Shown one piece after another: positions 50,191-59,423 of a stretch of DNA of 64,000 bases; position 1 is the stretch's first letter; each line of letters begins with the position of its first letter. A program made the translations under genes and the position numbers. Source of the stretch: Streptomyces sp. NBC_00554 (GTDB lineage Bacteria; Actinomycetota; Actinomycetes; Streptomycetales; Streptomycetaceae); NCBI RefSeq assembly GCF_041431135.1, contig NZ_CP107799.1, forward strand, positions 6,882,001 to 6,946,000. The letters are read 5' to 3'. Below the pieces are notes generated by a model. It was not told the DNA's origin. It saw only the letters and a program-made list of their open reading frames with translations, and ran no database searches.

Positions 50191-51948
50191 TCAGCCGACC
50201 GGCGAGTGCAGATAGCCGACGGGGTCGGGCAGACATCTGGGGTCTTCCCAGAGCAGCGCCAGGTCGTACGCCCAGTGCGGTTCCGGCGCGTCGGAGGCGT
50301 ACGCCGTCTCGCGCAACTCGTGGATGTAGGTGGGGATTTCGGACGGCGGCAGGTCCGCCAGGTGTTCGGCCAGGCGGTCCAGGAACGCGGCGCCCGAGCA
50401 GTCCTCGTGCGCCCCACCGCGCTGCTCACCGCGGCAGCCGGTGCGCGGCCACAGCATCACCGGCACCGCCGCATTCAGGCTCGCCTGGAACAGCCGCCGG
50501 GTGCCGTCCGCGCGCGGTGGCGAGGCGAAACCCACCATGTCGGCGCCGCGCCGCAGCCCGATCGTCAGCCGGACCGGGTCCTGTCCGACGGCACCGCAGC
50601 CGATGCGATGCAGCCGTGCCCCGGGCTGCGCGTCGAGGCGCTGCCACTTCTTCAGCAGCATGTGCTGCAGGCCGCCGCTGCGCCGCCGCTCCAGGTCCAT
50701 CACGACGAGCGGCGCGAAGGAGCCGAGCGGACTGTCGTCGTCGGCGCTGCGCTTCCAGTGCGCCACATCCGTGTTGAGCCAGCGCCGCGGCAGTACGAAG
50801 GCGATCAACTCCCGGGCGTCGGGCTCCAGTTCGTGGTAGGCCTCGTCGATGCGTTCCAGGACGTAGGCGCGGACGCGGTCGGCGGGCAGGGGGCGTGAGC
50901 CGACCACACGGCGGTGCCGGCCGTTGTACGCGGACACCTCGACCAGGAACTGGTGGTCGCCCGAACCGCTGGGCGCGATCTCCACGAGGATGGGGGACCA
51001 GGGCCTCGCCGCGAGGGCGGGGCGGTCGGCGGGAGCGTGTACCGGCGGTGCGCCGCCGCGGTCGTGCGGGCCCCGCGGCCAGGTCCGCAGCGCGCCCCTC
51101 GTAGGCGCGTCCTCGGTGAAGTCGGCGAGCCGCGCGGCGAACCGGGCGACGGCCCCGGTGTCGGGCACCTCGGAGAGCAGATACCAGGCCGCGTCCCACA
51201 ACGACGCGAACCCGCGCGACGGAACCGGCGGTCCGAACGGGCCCACGGCGTCCCGGTAGAGCCGCTCGGGACCGCACTCGGGCACCTCCGACGCCCGGTA
51301 CCCCGCCACCAGTTCCCGCAGCCGCTCCTTCTCCGGCCGCCCGTACTCCGGAGTCGGGATCAGTTCGCCGAGCCGGGGCCAGTAGCGGGCCATGATGTGC
51401 GCGGGCAGCATCCGGCCGTTGCGGATCCCGGGGTCGCGGGCGGCGGCGGAGACCATGCCGACGACCCGGCCGGTGTCCGCGAGGGTGAGCGCCGCGCCGC
51501 TGAAGCCGGGTACGAGAGGCTGTCCGTGCGCGGCCCACGCCTCCAGCTGGACCCACTCGCCGGCGATCAACTGGTCGGCGGTGGCCCGGTATTCGGCGAT
51601 CGTCCCCTCGTCGTACCGCTTGGGGAACCCATAGGCGAGGAGCCTGCGCGGCGGATCGCCGTACGCGTCGGAGGGCGCCGCGAACTCCGCGGGCTTCATC
51701 GGCACATCGCGGTCCAGCTCGAGTACGGCGACATCGCCGGGGTCGGTCTCCCGGCCGTCCCAGCCGCCGTGTGCGACCACCCGCGCGGGGATCGCGGCCT
51801 CGCCCGGCGCGAAGGAGACGCCCACCGGGTCCGTACCGCTGCGGCCGACCACGTGCGCACAGGTCAGGACGTGCCGCTCGGTGACCAGGAAGCCGGCGCC
51901 GGTCTCACGTCCGCAGGTGATCCGCGCGTGCCAGGAGGCGCTGGTCAT
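50191..51948 (-). CDS. Trypsin-like protease with C-terminal VMAP-C-type domain
   Basis: This 585-residue protein has an N-terminal chymotrypsin-fold protease with a complete triad: H32 (LTCAHVVG), D72 (GDVAVLELD) and S150 (VPGFSGAALT). No signal peptide precedes it, so it should act inside the cell. The C-terminal half (about 240-585; ILVEIAPSGSGDHQFLVEVS, then FVLPRRWLNTDVAHWK) resembles the VMAP-C domain found with MoxR ATPases. ATG 51948 overlaps the Trypco1 stop. Cleavage of a host or partner protein upon activation is inferred. Confidence 0.9.
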   Translation of the reverse strand: MTSASWHARITCGRETGAGFLVTERHVLTCAHVVGRSGTDPVGVSFAPGEAAIPARVVAHGGWDGRETDPGDVAVLELDRDVPMKPAEFAAPSDAYGDPPRRLLAYGFPKRYDEGTIAEYRATADQLIAGEWVQLEAWAAHGQPLVPGFSGAALTLADTGRVVGMVSAAARDPGIRNGRMLPAHIMARYWPRLGELIPTPEYGRPEKERLRELVAGYRASEVPECGPERLYRDAVGPFGPPVPSRGFASLWDAAWYLLSEVPDTGAVARFAARLADFTEDAPTRGALRTWPRGPHDRGGAPPVHAPADRPALAARPWSPILVEIAPSGSGDHQFLVEVSAYNGRHRRVVGSRPLPADRVRAYVLERIDEAYHELEPDARELIAFVLPRRWLNTDVAHWKRSADDDSPLGSFAPLVVMDLERRRSGGLQHMLLKKWQRLDAQPGARLHRIGCGAVGQDPVRLTIGLRRGADMVGFASPPRADGTRRLFQASLNAAVPVMLWPRTGCRGEQRGGAHEDCSGAAFLDRLAEHLADLPPSEIPTYIHELRETAYASDAPEPHWAYDLALLWEDPRCLPDPVGYLHSPVG

Positions 51949-52295
51949 GAGGGCGGGGCTGTCTCCTGGGAGCCGTCGGACGGCCCGGGAGACCAGGAGA
52001 GTTTGACCAGCAGGTGGCCCTCGACCGCGCTCTTGGCGATCAGGGCGCCCGCCTCCGCCGTGAGCTTGACCCCGAACTCGATCTCGACCGAGTCGGGGCG
52101 CAGGCTGCCGTCGCGGAACACCCGCAGCGCGGACTCGGCAGCGGCCCGCACGCCCTCCAGGGAGCCTTCGAAAGTGCGCGCGGCCTGGACGGTCCCGTCG
52201 CCCCGGGACACCAGCCGGGAGCCGGACTCGTCCTCGATGCCCTCGACGAGGACCAGTGCCCCGTCGTCGGTCTTGAACTCCACGCGTCCGTCCAT
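51945..52295 (-). CDS. Trypco1 / CU044_2847 family small protein
   Basis: This 116-residue protein has the family features: a short beta-rich start (VEFKTDDGALVLVEG), a helix with EGVRAAAESALRVFRDG, and the core motif DSVEIEFGVKLTAEAGALIA followed by HLLVKLSW. These small proteins co-occur with trypsin-like proteases in predicted conflict systems; their role is unproven (regulator or protease substrate). It is the first gene of the long minus-strand series, and its stop overlaps the protease start (ATGA). Confidence 0.88.
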   Translation of the reverse strand: MDGRVEFKTDDGALVLVEGIEDESGSRLVSRGDGTVQAARTFEGSLEGVRAAAESALRVFRDGSLRPDSVEIEFGVKLTAEAGALIAKSAVEGHLLVKLSWSPGPSDGSQETAPPS

Positions 52296-52315
52296 GCGTC
52301 ACGTCCCCGTTGTGT

Positions 52316-52381
52316 GTGACTCCGCCGCGTCGTGCCTGTGACTCCGCTGCATGGTGCCTGTGACTCTGCCGCACCTTCATT
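52316..52381 (+). repeat. Three 22-bp tandem repeats in the divergent promoter region
   Basis: GTGACTCCGCCGCGTCGTGCCT (22 bp; first 20 shared in pattern) recurs at 52316, 52338 and 52360 with a few changes, the third only partly. The array starts 20 bp upstream of the Trypco1 start and lies between that operon and the subtilase gene, so it is placed to bind a regulator of either. Confidence 0.8.
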
Positions 52382-52565
52382 GTTACGGACGGTACTTGGG
52401 GCTGTCCCGGTTTCCGCAGCTCGTACCCGTCTGTTCGCACCCGTCTGTTCTGGCGGGAAGCCGCCAGGGCGCCTTCCCGCCAGGCCTCGTCAACTCATCC
52501 GCAACACAAGCCCCCCGACACTCTTCGCAGCACACAGGGCATGCCGCCGACGAGAAAGGGCGAAG

Positions 52566-55500
52566 ATGACCAGAGGACCAGCGAGACGCGGGGCGGCGCT
52601 GTTGTCGGCCGGGCTCGTGATCGCCTTGCTGCCCGCCGGGCAGGCGGCGGCCGCACCGGACACCGGGACTTCGACCGCCACCGGGACGTCGACTGCCACT
52701 GGGGCCGCGAGCGCCGCCCGCACCGTAACCCTCGTCACCGGCGACCAGGTGACCGTCACCGACCTGGGCGGCGGGAAGAAGACGGTCACCGTCGAGCGCC
52801 CCAAGGGTGCCACCGGCGCCGTGCGCACCCAGGTGGCGAACGGCACCGTCACCGTCGTACCGGACGAGGCGCTGCCGTATCTGCGGGCGGGCACCCTCGA
52901 CCGGCGGCTGTTCGACGTGAGCGAGCTGATACGGCAGGGGCTCACCGACCAGAAGACGGACGAGCTGCCGCTGATCGTCACCTACGAGAAGAAGGCGCGT
53001 GCGGTGACTCCGCGCGGGGCCGAGCGCACGCGTGCCCTGCCGAGCATCGACGGCGCCGCCGTCGACGCGGACAAGGGGCGCACCTTCTGGCAGGCACTCA
53101 CCGCCCAGGACGGCATCGACAAGGTCTGGCTCGACGGGCGCGTCACGGCCGACATGGCCGAGAGCAACGCGCAGATCGGCACGGCGGCGGCGTGGGAGGC
53201 CGGGCTCACCGGCAAGGGGGTCACGGTCGCCGTCCTCGACACGGGCGTCGATGCCGGACATCCGGACCTCGCCGGACGGGTCTCGGCGACAAAGAGCTTT
53301 ATCGAGGGTGAGGAGGTCGCCGACCGCAACGGGCATGGCACGCACGTCACTTCGACCGTGGGCGGGAGCGGCGCCGCCTCGGACGGGCTGGAGAAGGGCG
53401 TCGCGCCCGGGGCCACGCTCGCCGTCGGCAAGGTCCTCAGCGACCAGGGTTCCGGGAGCGAGTCGCAGATCATCGCCGGTATGGAGTGGGCCGCGCGTGA
53501 CGTGCACGCCAAGGTGATCTCCATGAGCCTCGGCTCGACCGAGGCCGGCGACGGCACCGACCCCATGGCCGAGGCGGTCAACACCCTCTCCCGGGAGACC
53601 GGCGCACTCTTCGTCATCGCCGCCGGGAACACCGGCGCCCCCTCCTCCATCGGCTCACCCGGCGCCGCCGACTCCGCGCTGACCATCGGCGCGGTCGACT
53701 CCGCCGACGAGGCCGCCTACTTCACCAGCGCGGGCCCGCGCTACGGCGACAACGCCCTCAAGCCCGACCTCTCCGCGCCGGGCGTCGACATCCTCGCCGC
53801 ACGCTCCCAACTCGTGGGCGGCGAAGGCTATTACGAGAGCATGAGCGGTACGTCGATGGCCACGCCGCATGTCGCGGGGGTGGCCGCCCTGCTCGCCGAG
53901 AAGCACCCGGACTGGACCGGCGCGCAACTCAAGGACGCGCTGATGTCCACGTCGAAGCAACTCGACGCTTCTGCCTACGTGTTGGGCTCCGGGCGCGTGA
54001 GCGTGCCGGACGCGATCGGCACCTCGGTCACCGCGACCGGCAGCGCGGACCTCGGCTTCTACGGCTGGCCGTACGAGGCGAACGAACCCGTCACCAAGAC
54101 GGTGACGTACACCAACTCCTCCGACACAGCAGTGGACTTGACCCTCGCCGTACAGGGCGCGCCCGAAGGTGTCGCGACCCTCGCCGACTCCACGCTCACC
54201 GTGCCCGCGCACGGGACCGCGGCAACCACGGTGACGGGCGACGGCACGAAGGCGGCCGTCGGCAACACGTCCGGGCAGATCGTCGCCTCCGTGGCCGGCA
54301 CTCCCGTCGCGCACACCGCGTTCGGGCTGGTCAAGGAGGAGGAGCGGTACACGCTCACCGTGCACGTCAAGGACCGTGACGGTGCCGCGACGGCCGCCGG
54401 TCTCGTGGTCCAGCAGCTCACGGAGGGCGTCGACCCGTTCTGGGCGCCGGTCGACGACTCCGGCACCCTGGAACTCCGGCTGAAGCCGGGGGCGTACAGC
54501 CTGGACACCTTCCTCGACGTGCGCGGCGGCAACGGCGCGGACTCACTCGGGCTCGGCTTCCTCACGGCACCCGAGGTCACGCTCGACCAGGACCGTGAAG
54601 TCACCCTCGACGGAAGGCAGTTGAAGGAGATCGAGGCGAAGGTCGACCGGCGGACCGAGACCCGGCAGCTGCTGATGGAGTACAGCCGGAAGGCGGGCGG
54701 GGCCGACCTGTTCGAGGCCGTCCAGGTGCCGGTGAAGTACGACAGCATCTTCGCCGCGCCCACCGCGAAGGTCACCGAGGGCACCTTCGAGTACCGGACC
54801 GTGTGGCGGCTCGGTAAGCCGCTCCTCGAGGTCAAGGGCGTCGGCGGGGCGGTCGTCCAGCCGGGCACCACGCTGATCGAGGGGCGCAGCAAGCTGCCGC
54901 TCGTGGATGTCGGGGAGGGCCCCTTCACCGGGGTGAAGGGCAAGGCCGTTCTCGCACGGCTCGGCGACGGCGTCGAACCTGCCGCCCTCGCCCAGGCGGC
55001 CCAGGACGCGGGCGCCAAGGCACTGTTCGTGACCGACGACACGGCGGGACGCCTCAACGCCTGGTTCGGCACGGAGGACTACCTCGACCGGCCGCTGCAG
55101 GTCGCCACGGTGAACGCGGTGGACGCGGCCAGGCTGCGGGTGTCCAAGAGCGTCGACATGACGGGGACGCGCAACACGCCCTACACGTACGACCTTTCGG
55201 AGGGGCACGCGGGCGCCATCCCTCGCGGGGATCTGACGTACGAGCCCGGCGACCGCGAACTCGCCGTCCTCGACACCGAGTTCCACGCCGCGAAGCCCGT
55301 GTCGGGCGGCGAGTTCCGCTACTCGATCACCGACACCTTCCCCATCGGAATCGGCTTCAAGGAGCGGATCAACTACCCGGCCGAGCGGACCGACTATGTC
55401 TCCACCGGCGCCGGACAGCTGTGGCACGAGTCCGTGGACCTCGGGGACAGCGCGCTGGAGGAGCGCAGCGGACTTGTCCGGTACCGCGGGGGCACCCACC

Positions 55501-56201
55501 CGGACCTCGACTGGTTCAAGCCCGTCTGGCATCCCTGGCTCGGCACCGGCCTCGGCTGGGGCCAGCAACGCGTCGGCAACCAGATGCAGTTCAACACACC
55601 CGGCTGGGGCGACTCAGGGCCCGACCACACCGGCTTCGGCGACGTGTGGAGCGCGGACAACGGCATGACCCAGTTCACGGCGGTGTACCAGGACGGAACC
55701 CTCGTCGACCGGCGCATGAGCTCGGGCGCGTACGTCTGGGACGCGCCCGCCGACGAGCACACGTACAAGGTCGTCACGGACACGACGCTGGACGCGGACC
55801 GCTGGAAGCTGTCCACGAAGGGCCACTCCGAGTGGACCTTCAAGTCGGAGGCCACGCCCGAGGACCGCTGGACCTTCCTGCCACTCCTCAACCTCGGCTA
55901 CGACATCGACACCGACCTCACGGGCGACGTGCGCGGCGGCAGCCGGGTACCGGTGGGGATCTACGCCGAGTACGTGAAGGGCGCGGCGGACACCGGGACC
56001 ATTGCGGGCGGGAAGCTGGAGGTGTCGTACGACGACGGGAAGACGTGGCGGACGGTGAAACTCGGTGCCGGGAAGGCGTCCTGGAGCGGGACGCTGACGG
56101 TGCCGCGTGACGCCGAGTACATCTCGCTGCGGGCCTCCGCGAGTGACGACCGGGGTGGCTCGGTGAGCCAGGAGATCATCCGGGCGGTGGGGGTGCGGTA
56201 G
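52566..56201 (+). CDS. Large secreted subtilisin-like serine protease (S8)
   Basis: This 1211-residue protein starts at ATG 52566 (AAAGGG upstream) with a signal peptide (MTRGPARRGAALLSAGLVIA, cut near the AAAA at residues 26-30) and a propeptide. The S8 catalytic domain carries D225 (VAVLDTGVDAG), H257 (RNGHGTHVTSTVGG) and S430 (SGTSMATPHVAG). A long C-terminal region holds beta-sandwich domains, a PA-like segment (about 790-840) and a final domain with DDRGGSVSQE. It belongs to the large Streptomyces subtilases that digest external proteins. It is divergent from the conflict island. Confidence 0.93.
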   Translation: MTRGPARRGAALLSAGLVIALLPAGQAAAAPDTGTSTATGTSTATGAASAARTVTLVTGDQVTVTDLGGGKKTVTVERPKGATGAVRTQVANGTVTVVPDEALPYLRAGTLDRRLFDVSELIRQGLTDQKTDELPLIVTYEKKARAVTPRGAERTRALPSIDGAAVDADKGRTFWQALTAQDGIDKVWLDGRVTADMAESNAQIGTAAAWEAGLTGKGVTVAVLDTGVDAGHPDLAGRVSATKSFIEGEEVADRNGHGTHVTSTVGGSGAASDGLEKGVAPGATLAVGKVLSDQGSGSESQIIAGMEWAARDVHAKVISMSLGSTEAGDGTDPMAEAVNTLSRETGALFVIAAGNTGAPSSIGSPGAADSALTIGAVDSADEAAYFTSAGPRYGDNALKPDLSAPGVDILAARSQLVGGEGYYESMSGTSMATPHVAGVAALLAEKHPDWTGAQLKDALMSTSKQLDASAYVLGSGRVSVPDAIGTSVTATGSADLGFYGWPYEANEPVTKTVTYTNSSDTAVDLTLAVQGAPEGVATLADSTLTVPAHGTAATTVTGDGTKAAVGNTSGQIVASVAGTPVAHTAFGLVKEEERYTLTVHVKDRDGAATAAGLVVQQLTEGVDPFWAPVDDSGTLELRLKPGAYSLDTFLDVRGGNGADSLGLGFLTAPEVTLDQDREVTLDGRQLKEIEAKVDRRTETRQLLMEYSRKAGGADLFEAVQVPVKYDSIFAAPTAKVTEGTFEYRTVWRLGKPLLEVKGVGGAVVQPGTTLIEGRSKLPLVDVGEGPFTGVKGKAVLARLGDGVEPAALAQAAQDAGAKALFVTDDTAGRLNAWFGTEDYLDRPLQVATVNAVDAARLRVSKSVDMTGTRNTPYTYDLSEGHAGAIPRGDLTYEPGDRELAVLDTEFHAAKPVSGGEFRYSITDTFPIGIGFKERINYPAERTDYVSTGAGQLWHESVDLGDSALEERSGLVRYRGGTHPDLDWFKPVWHPWLGTGLGWGQQRVGNQMQFNTPGWGDSGPDHTGFGDVWSADNGMTQFTAVYQDGTLVDRRMSSGAYVWDAPADEHTYKVVTDTTLDADRWKLSTKGHSEWTFKSEATPEDRWTFLPLLNLGYDIDTDLTGDVRGGSRVPVGIYAEYVKGAADTGTIAGGKLEVSYDDGKTWRTVKLGAGKASWSGTLTVPRDAEYISLRASASDDRGGSVSQEIIRAVGVR

Positions 56202-56267
56202 GCCGCCGCGCGTGAGGTGCGGGGAGCACCCGCGCGGTGGGGTGCGGTGAGCACCCCCCTTCGAGCA

Positions 56268-56303
56268 GGCGCCGCCTCCCCTTGGGAGGGGGGAGGCGGC
56301 GCC
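56268..56303. terminator. Bidirectional hairpin terminator
   Basis: GGCGCCGCCTCCCC (56268-56281) and GGGGAGGCGGCGCC (56290-56303) form a perfect 14-bp stem with an 8-base loop between the convergent subtilase and carboxyltransferase genes. Confidence 0.9.
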
Positions 56304-56330
56304 ACCCGAATCCGGCTATTCCGTCGGGTT

Positions 56331-57821
56331 CTACGTGATGCCCCGGATCACTCCCAGCTCCACCAAGTCCTGTGGCCGGATGCGGAGTTGGTCCGAGGTG
56401 GAGCGTACCTCGCCCGCGGGGCGCTTCAGGATCGCGGCCGCGAGCTCCGGTGCGATGACCGAGAAGTAACTGTCCGGCGTGGCCCAGGTGTTGCCGGGCG
56501 CGGCGAGCGCGAGGGCGCCGCCCGAGCCGCCCTCGCCGATCAACAGCGTGGTGACCGGCGTACGGGCGGTGGCAACGGCCGCGAACAGGTCCGCGATCGC
56601 GGAACCCGCGCCCTGCCGCTCCGCGTCCGCGTCGTTCGCGGCACCCGGGGTGTCCACCAACGTCAGTACCGGGAAGCCGAGTCGGCCCGCGAGACGGATC
56701 AGGCGAGCGGCGGTGCGGTATCCGGCGGGGCGGGTCGCGGTCCCGCACTGGGCGGCGTACGCGATGGTCCGTCCGCCGGGCGTGAGGCCGAAGCCGCACA
56801 GCATGCCGGCGTCGGTTCCGCCGCAGCGGTCGCCGCTGATGGCGGCGCGGTGGGTGAAGTACGCGTCCAAGTAGGCGGCTGCGCGGGGGCGTTGGGGAGC
56901 GCGGGCGTGCTGGACGGCTTCCCAGCCGGTGGTGGGGAGGTCAAGGGTGCCGAGGGCGGGTGGGGGAGGCGGGGCGTCGGTCTTGGCCTGCCCGGGTGGG
57001 GGAGGTGCGGTGGGGGCTGTGGTCTCCTCGGACAGGGGAGGCGGGGTGTGGGCTGTGGTCTCCCCGGACGGGGAAGGCGCGGTCCCGGCTTCGGCCTCCG
57101 TCGAGCCACTGGACCTGAGGGTGGAGCTAGGGCCAGGGTTGGTGAGCAGCTTCAGCCACAGCGCCAGCGTCTCCCGCAGCTCCTCCGGCCGTACGACAGC
57201 ATCCACCGCGCCCGCCGCCACCTGCGCCTCCGCCGTGTACGCCGCCGGGTCCGCGTCGGGCGGGCGGACCCGGGAGCCCGCGAACCCCACCTGTGCGCCG
57301 GGCAGTGCGAGGGTCACGTCGGCGCCCGCGCCCAGCGTGGCCCAGCCGCCGCCCGTCGTCGGGTCCCGCAGGACGGCGATCTGTGCGATCCCCGCTGCCC
57401 GGGTGAGCGCCGACTGCCGGGCCACGCGCTGGAGTTGGGTGAGCGCGAGCATGCCCTCCTGCATCCGGCTGCCGCCGGTGGCGACGAGCGGGACGACGGG
57501 GAGACGGTGTTCGCGCGCGTAGGTGTACGCCGACTCCAGGCGGTCGCCGGTGCGTTCGCCGAGCGAGCCTCCCAGGAAGCCGAACTCGAAGGCGATCAGT
57601 ACGGCGGGCGTGCCGCCGATGACGGCACGGCCGCAGACGACGGACTCCTCCTCGCCGGTGCGGGTGGCGGCGCGGGCGCGCGAGTCGTCGTAACCCTGCC
57701 AGGACAGTGGACCGTCGGGCTTGAAGTTCCTTATGGGGACGGGCAGTTCACTGAACCCGTCGTCGTCCGTGACGAGGGCGATTGCCTCGCGGGCCGTGAG
57801 GCGCTCAGTCCGCTCAGTCAT
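56331..57821 (-). CDS. Fused carboxyltransferase (beta-alpha), malonate locus
   Basis: This 496-residue protein joins two crotonase-fold carboxyltransferase halves. The N-terminal beta-like half (1-240; FGFLGGSLGERTGDRLESAY, ATGGSRMQEG) and the C-terminal alpha-like half (about 310-496; GFPVLTLVDTPGAAND, LIGEGGSGGALAL) are joined by a 60-residue Pro/Thr-rich linker. It lacks biotin carboxylase and biotin carrier domains. It overlaps the matB stop by 4 bp. It could be an acetyl/acyl-CoA carboxylase carboxyltransferase, or the decarboxylating unit for malonyl-CoA, as in malonate decarboxylase MdcD/E. The locus has no MatA-type malonyl-CoA decarboxylase. Confidence 0.85.
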   Translation of the reverse strand: MTERTERLTAREAIALVTDDDGFSELPVPIRNFKPDGPLSWQGYDDSRARAATRTGEEESVVCGRAVIGGTPAVLIAFEFGFLGGSLGERTGDRLESAYTYAREHRLPVVPLVATGGSRMQEGMLALTQLQRVARQSALTRAAGIAQIAVLRDPTTGGGWATLGAGADVTLALPGAQVGFAGSRVRPPDADPAAYTAEAQVAAGAVDAVVRPEELRETLALWLKLLTNPGPSSTLRSSGSTEAEAGTAPSPSGETTAHTPPPLSEETTAPTAPPPPGQAKTDAPPPPPALGTLDLPTTGWEAVQHARAPQRPRAAAYLDAYFTHRAAISGDRCGGTDAGMLCGFGLTPGGRTIAYAAQCGTATRPAGYRTAARLIRLAGRLGFPVLTLVDTPGAANDADAERQGAGSAIADLFAAVATARTPVTTLLIGEGGSGGALALAAPGNTWATPDSYFSVIAPELAAAILKRPAGEVRSTSDQLRIRPQDLVELGVIRGIT

Positions 57822-59308
57822 TCCGCATCCTTGCGCAGAGCCCGCTTGAGGATCTTGCCCATGTCGTTGCGGGGCAGGGACTCCAGGAAGTGGACCACGC
57901 GCGGACGCTTGTGCGGGGCGAGACGCCGGGCCACGTGGTCGGAGAGCTCGGAGTCGAGGGCGGGGTCGGGGGCGCCTTCCGGTACCACCCAGGCCACGAT
58001 CCGCTCGCCCAGGTCCTCGTCGGGTTCGCCGGTGACGGCGGCCTCGCGCACGGCGGGGTGTTCGAGGAGCGCGTTCTCGATCTCGCCCGCGCCGATCTTG
58101 TAGCCGCCGCTCTTGATCAGGTCGGTGGCCTTGCGGCCGACGATGCGTACGTATCCGTCGGCGTCCAGGACCGCCATGTCGCCGGTGCGGAACCAGCCGT
58201 CCTCGGTGAACGCGGCGGCGGTGGCGTCGGGCCGGTTCAGGTACTCGGTGAAGAGGTTCGGCCCGCGGACCTGGATCTCGCCGACGCTCTCCCCGTCGCA
58301 GAAGCCGGTGGGGGCGCCGTCCGTGTCGTACGCGGCGATCGTCGACCCGTCCTCCTCCACGAGCCGCAGGCCGACCCCGGGCAGCGGCACGCCGACGGTG
58401 CCGGGCCGCGGCTCACCGTCCACCCGGACACTCGTGTTCATCAGCGTCTCCGTCATGCCGTACCGCTCGATGACCCTGCGCCCGGTCGCGGCCGTGATCC
58501 GCTCGTGGTCGTGCACGGGCAGCGCAGCGGAACCCGACACCAGGAGCCGCGCCCGGCCGAGCGCCTTGGCCAACTCCACGTCCTCGTCCAGGACTTCGGC
58601 GAGCCGGTGGTACATCGTCGGCACCCCGAACAGCATCGTCGCGCCGTCGTTCAGCTCCCGCGCCACGCCCTCCGCGCTGAACCGCCCCAGATGCCGCACG
58701 GCCCCACCGCGCCGCAGCGGCCCCAGGATGCCCAGGATCAGCCCGTGCACATGGAACAGCGGCAGCCCGTGCACGAGAACGTCCTCACCCGTCCACTGCC
58801 AGGCGTCGGCCAGCGCGTCGAGGGTCGCGGCGATCGCGCGGCGCGGGATGACGGCGCCCTTGGGTGGTCCTGTGGTGCCGGAGGTGTAGACGACGAGGGC
58901 GGCGGCGTCCTCCTCCGGGGCTTCCCATACGGCCGTACCGCCACCTCTGGGGCGCACTTCGACGTCGATACGCACCAACTCGCGCAGGGAGCCGGGCAGT
59001 TCGACCCCCGCCTCGGCCAGCACCACCGACGGCCGGCTGTCGGACAGGATGTGCCCCAGCTCGCTCTCGCCCGACTTCGGATTGAGCGGCACGGCCGGCA
59101 CCCCGGCGAGCAGCGCGGCCACGACCCCGACAGCGGTCTCAAGGGTCGGCGTCGCCCATACGGCGACACGGCCCGAGTCTCTGATCCGTTCGGCCAGCGG
59201 TGCGCTCGCGGCCGCGAGTTCGCCGTAGGTCAGTGAGCGCTCGCCGAATCGCAGGGCGGGCCGAGCGGCGCAGTCGCCCGACACCAGAGCCGGGAAGAGA
59301 GGGGACAC
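57818..59308 (-). CDS. matB: Malonyl-CoA synthetase (acyl-AMP-forming)
   Basis: This 496-residue ANL-superfamily ligase has AMP-binding motif VVYTSGTTGPPKGAV, RYGMTETLMNT and the hinge region FRTGDMAVLDADGYVRIVGR, with Lys in LPRNDMGKILKRAL near the end. Length, the RYGMTET motif and its place between a MatC-type transporter and a carboxyltransferase support malonate as substrate: malonate + ATP + CoA to malonyl-CoA. The GTG at 59308 follows AAGGAG by eight bases. Another dicarboxylic acid remains possible. Confidence 0.87.
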   Translation of the reverse strand: MSPLFPALVSGDCAARPALRFGERSLTYGELAAASAPLAERIRDSGRVAVWATPTLETAVGVVAALLAGVPAVPLNPKSGESELGHILSDSRPSVVLAEAGVELPGSLRELVRIDVEVRPRGGGTAVWEAPEEDAAALVVYTSGTTGPPKGAVIPRRAIAATLDALADAWQWTGEDVLVHGLPLFHVHGLILGILGPLRRGGAVRHLGRFSAEGVARELNDGATMLFGVPTMYHRLAEVLDEDVELAKALGRARLLVSGSAALPVHDHERITAATGRRVIERYGMTETLMNTSVRVDGEPRPGTVGVPLPGVGLRLVEEDGSTIAAYDTDGAPTGFCDGESVGEIQVRGPNLFTEYLNRPDATAAAFTEDGWFRTGDMAVLDADGYVRIVGRKATDLIKSGGYKIGAGEIENALLEHPAVREAAVTGEPDEDLGERIVAWVVPEGAPDPALDSELSDHVARRLAPHKRPRVVHFLESLPRNDMGKILKRALRKDAE

Positions 59309-59328
59309 GCGTCGTACTCCTTGTCGTC

Positions 59329-59397
59329 GTTGCCGTACCGCGGTGGCCATACCGCGGTTGCTGCACCGTGGTTGCCGAGTCGCGGCTGCCGTACGGC
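59329..59397. repeat. Imperfect 14-16-bp repeats between matB and matC
   Basis: A motif like GCCGTACCGCGGTT recurs about five times with changes in the 115-bp gap between matC and matB. It may reflect slippage; a regulatory role is not shown. Confidence 0.4.
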
Positions 59398-59423
59398 TTT
59401 CGCCGCACCGCCTCGCGCGGTTG

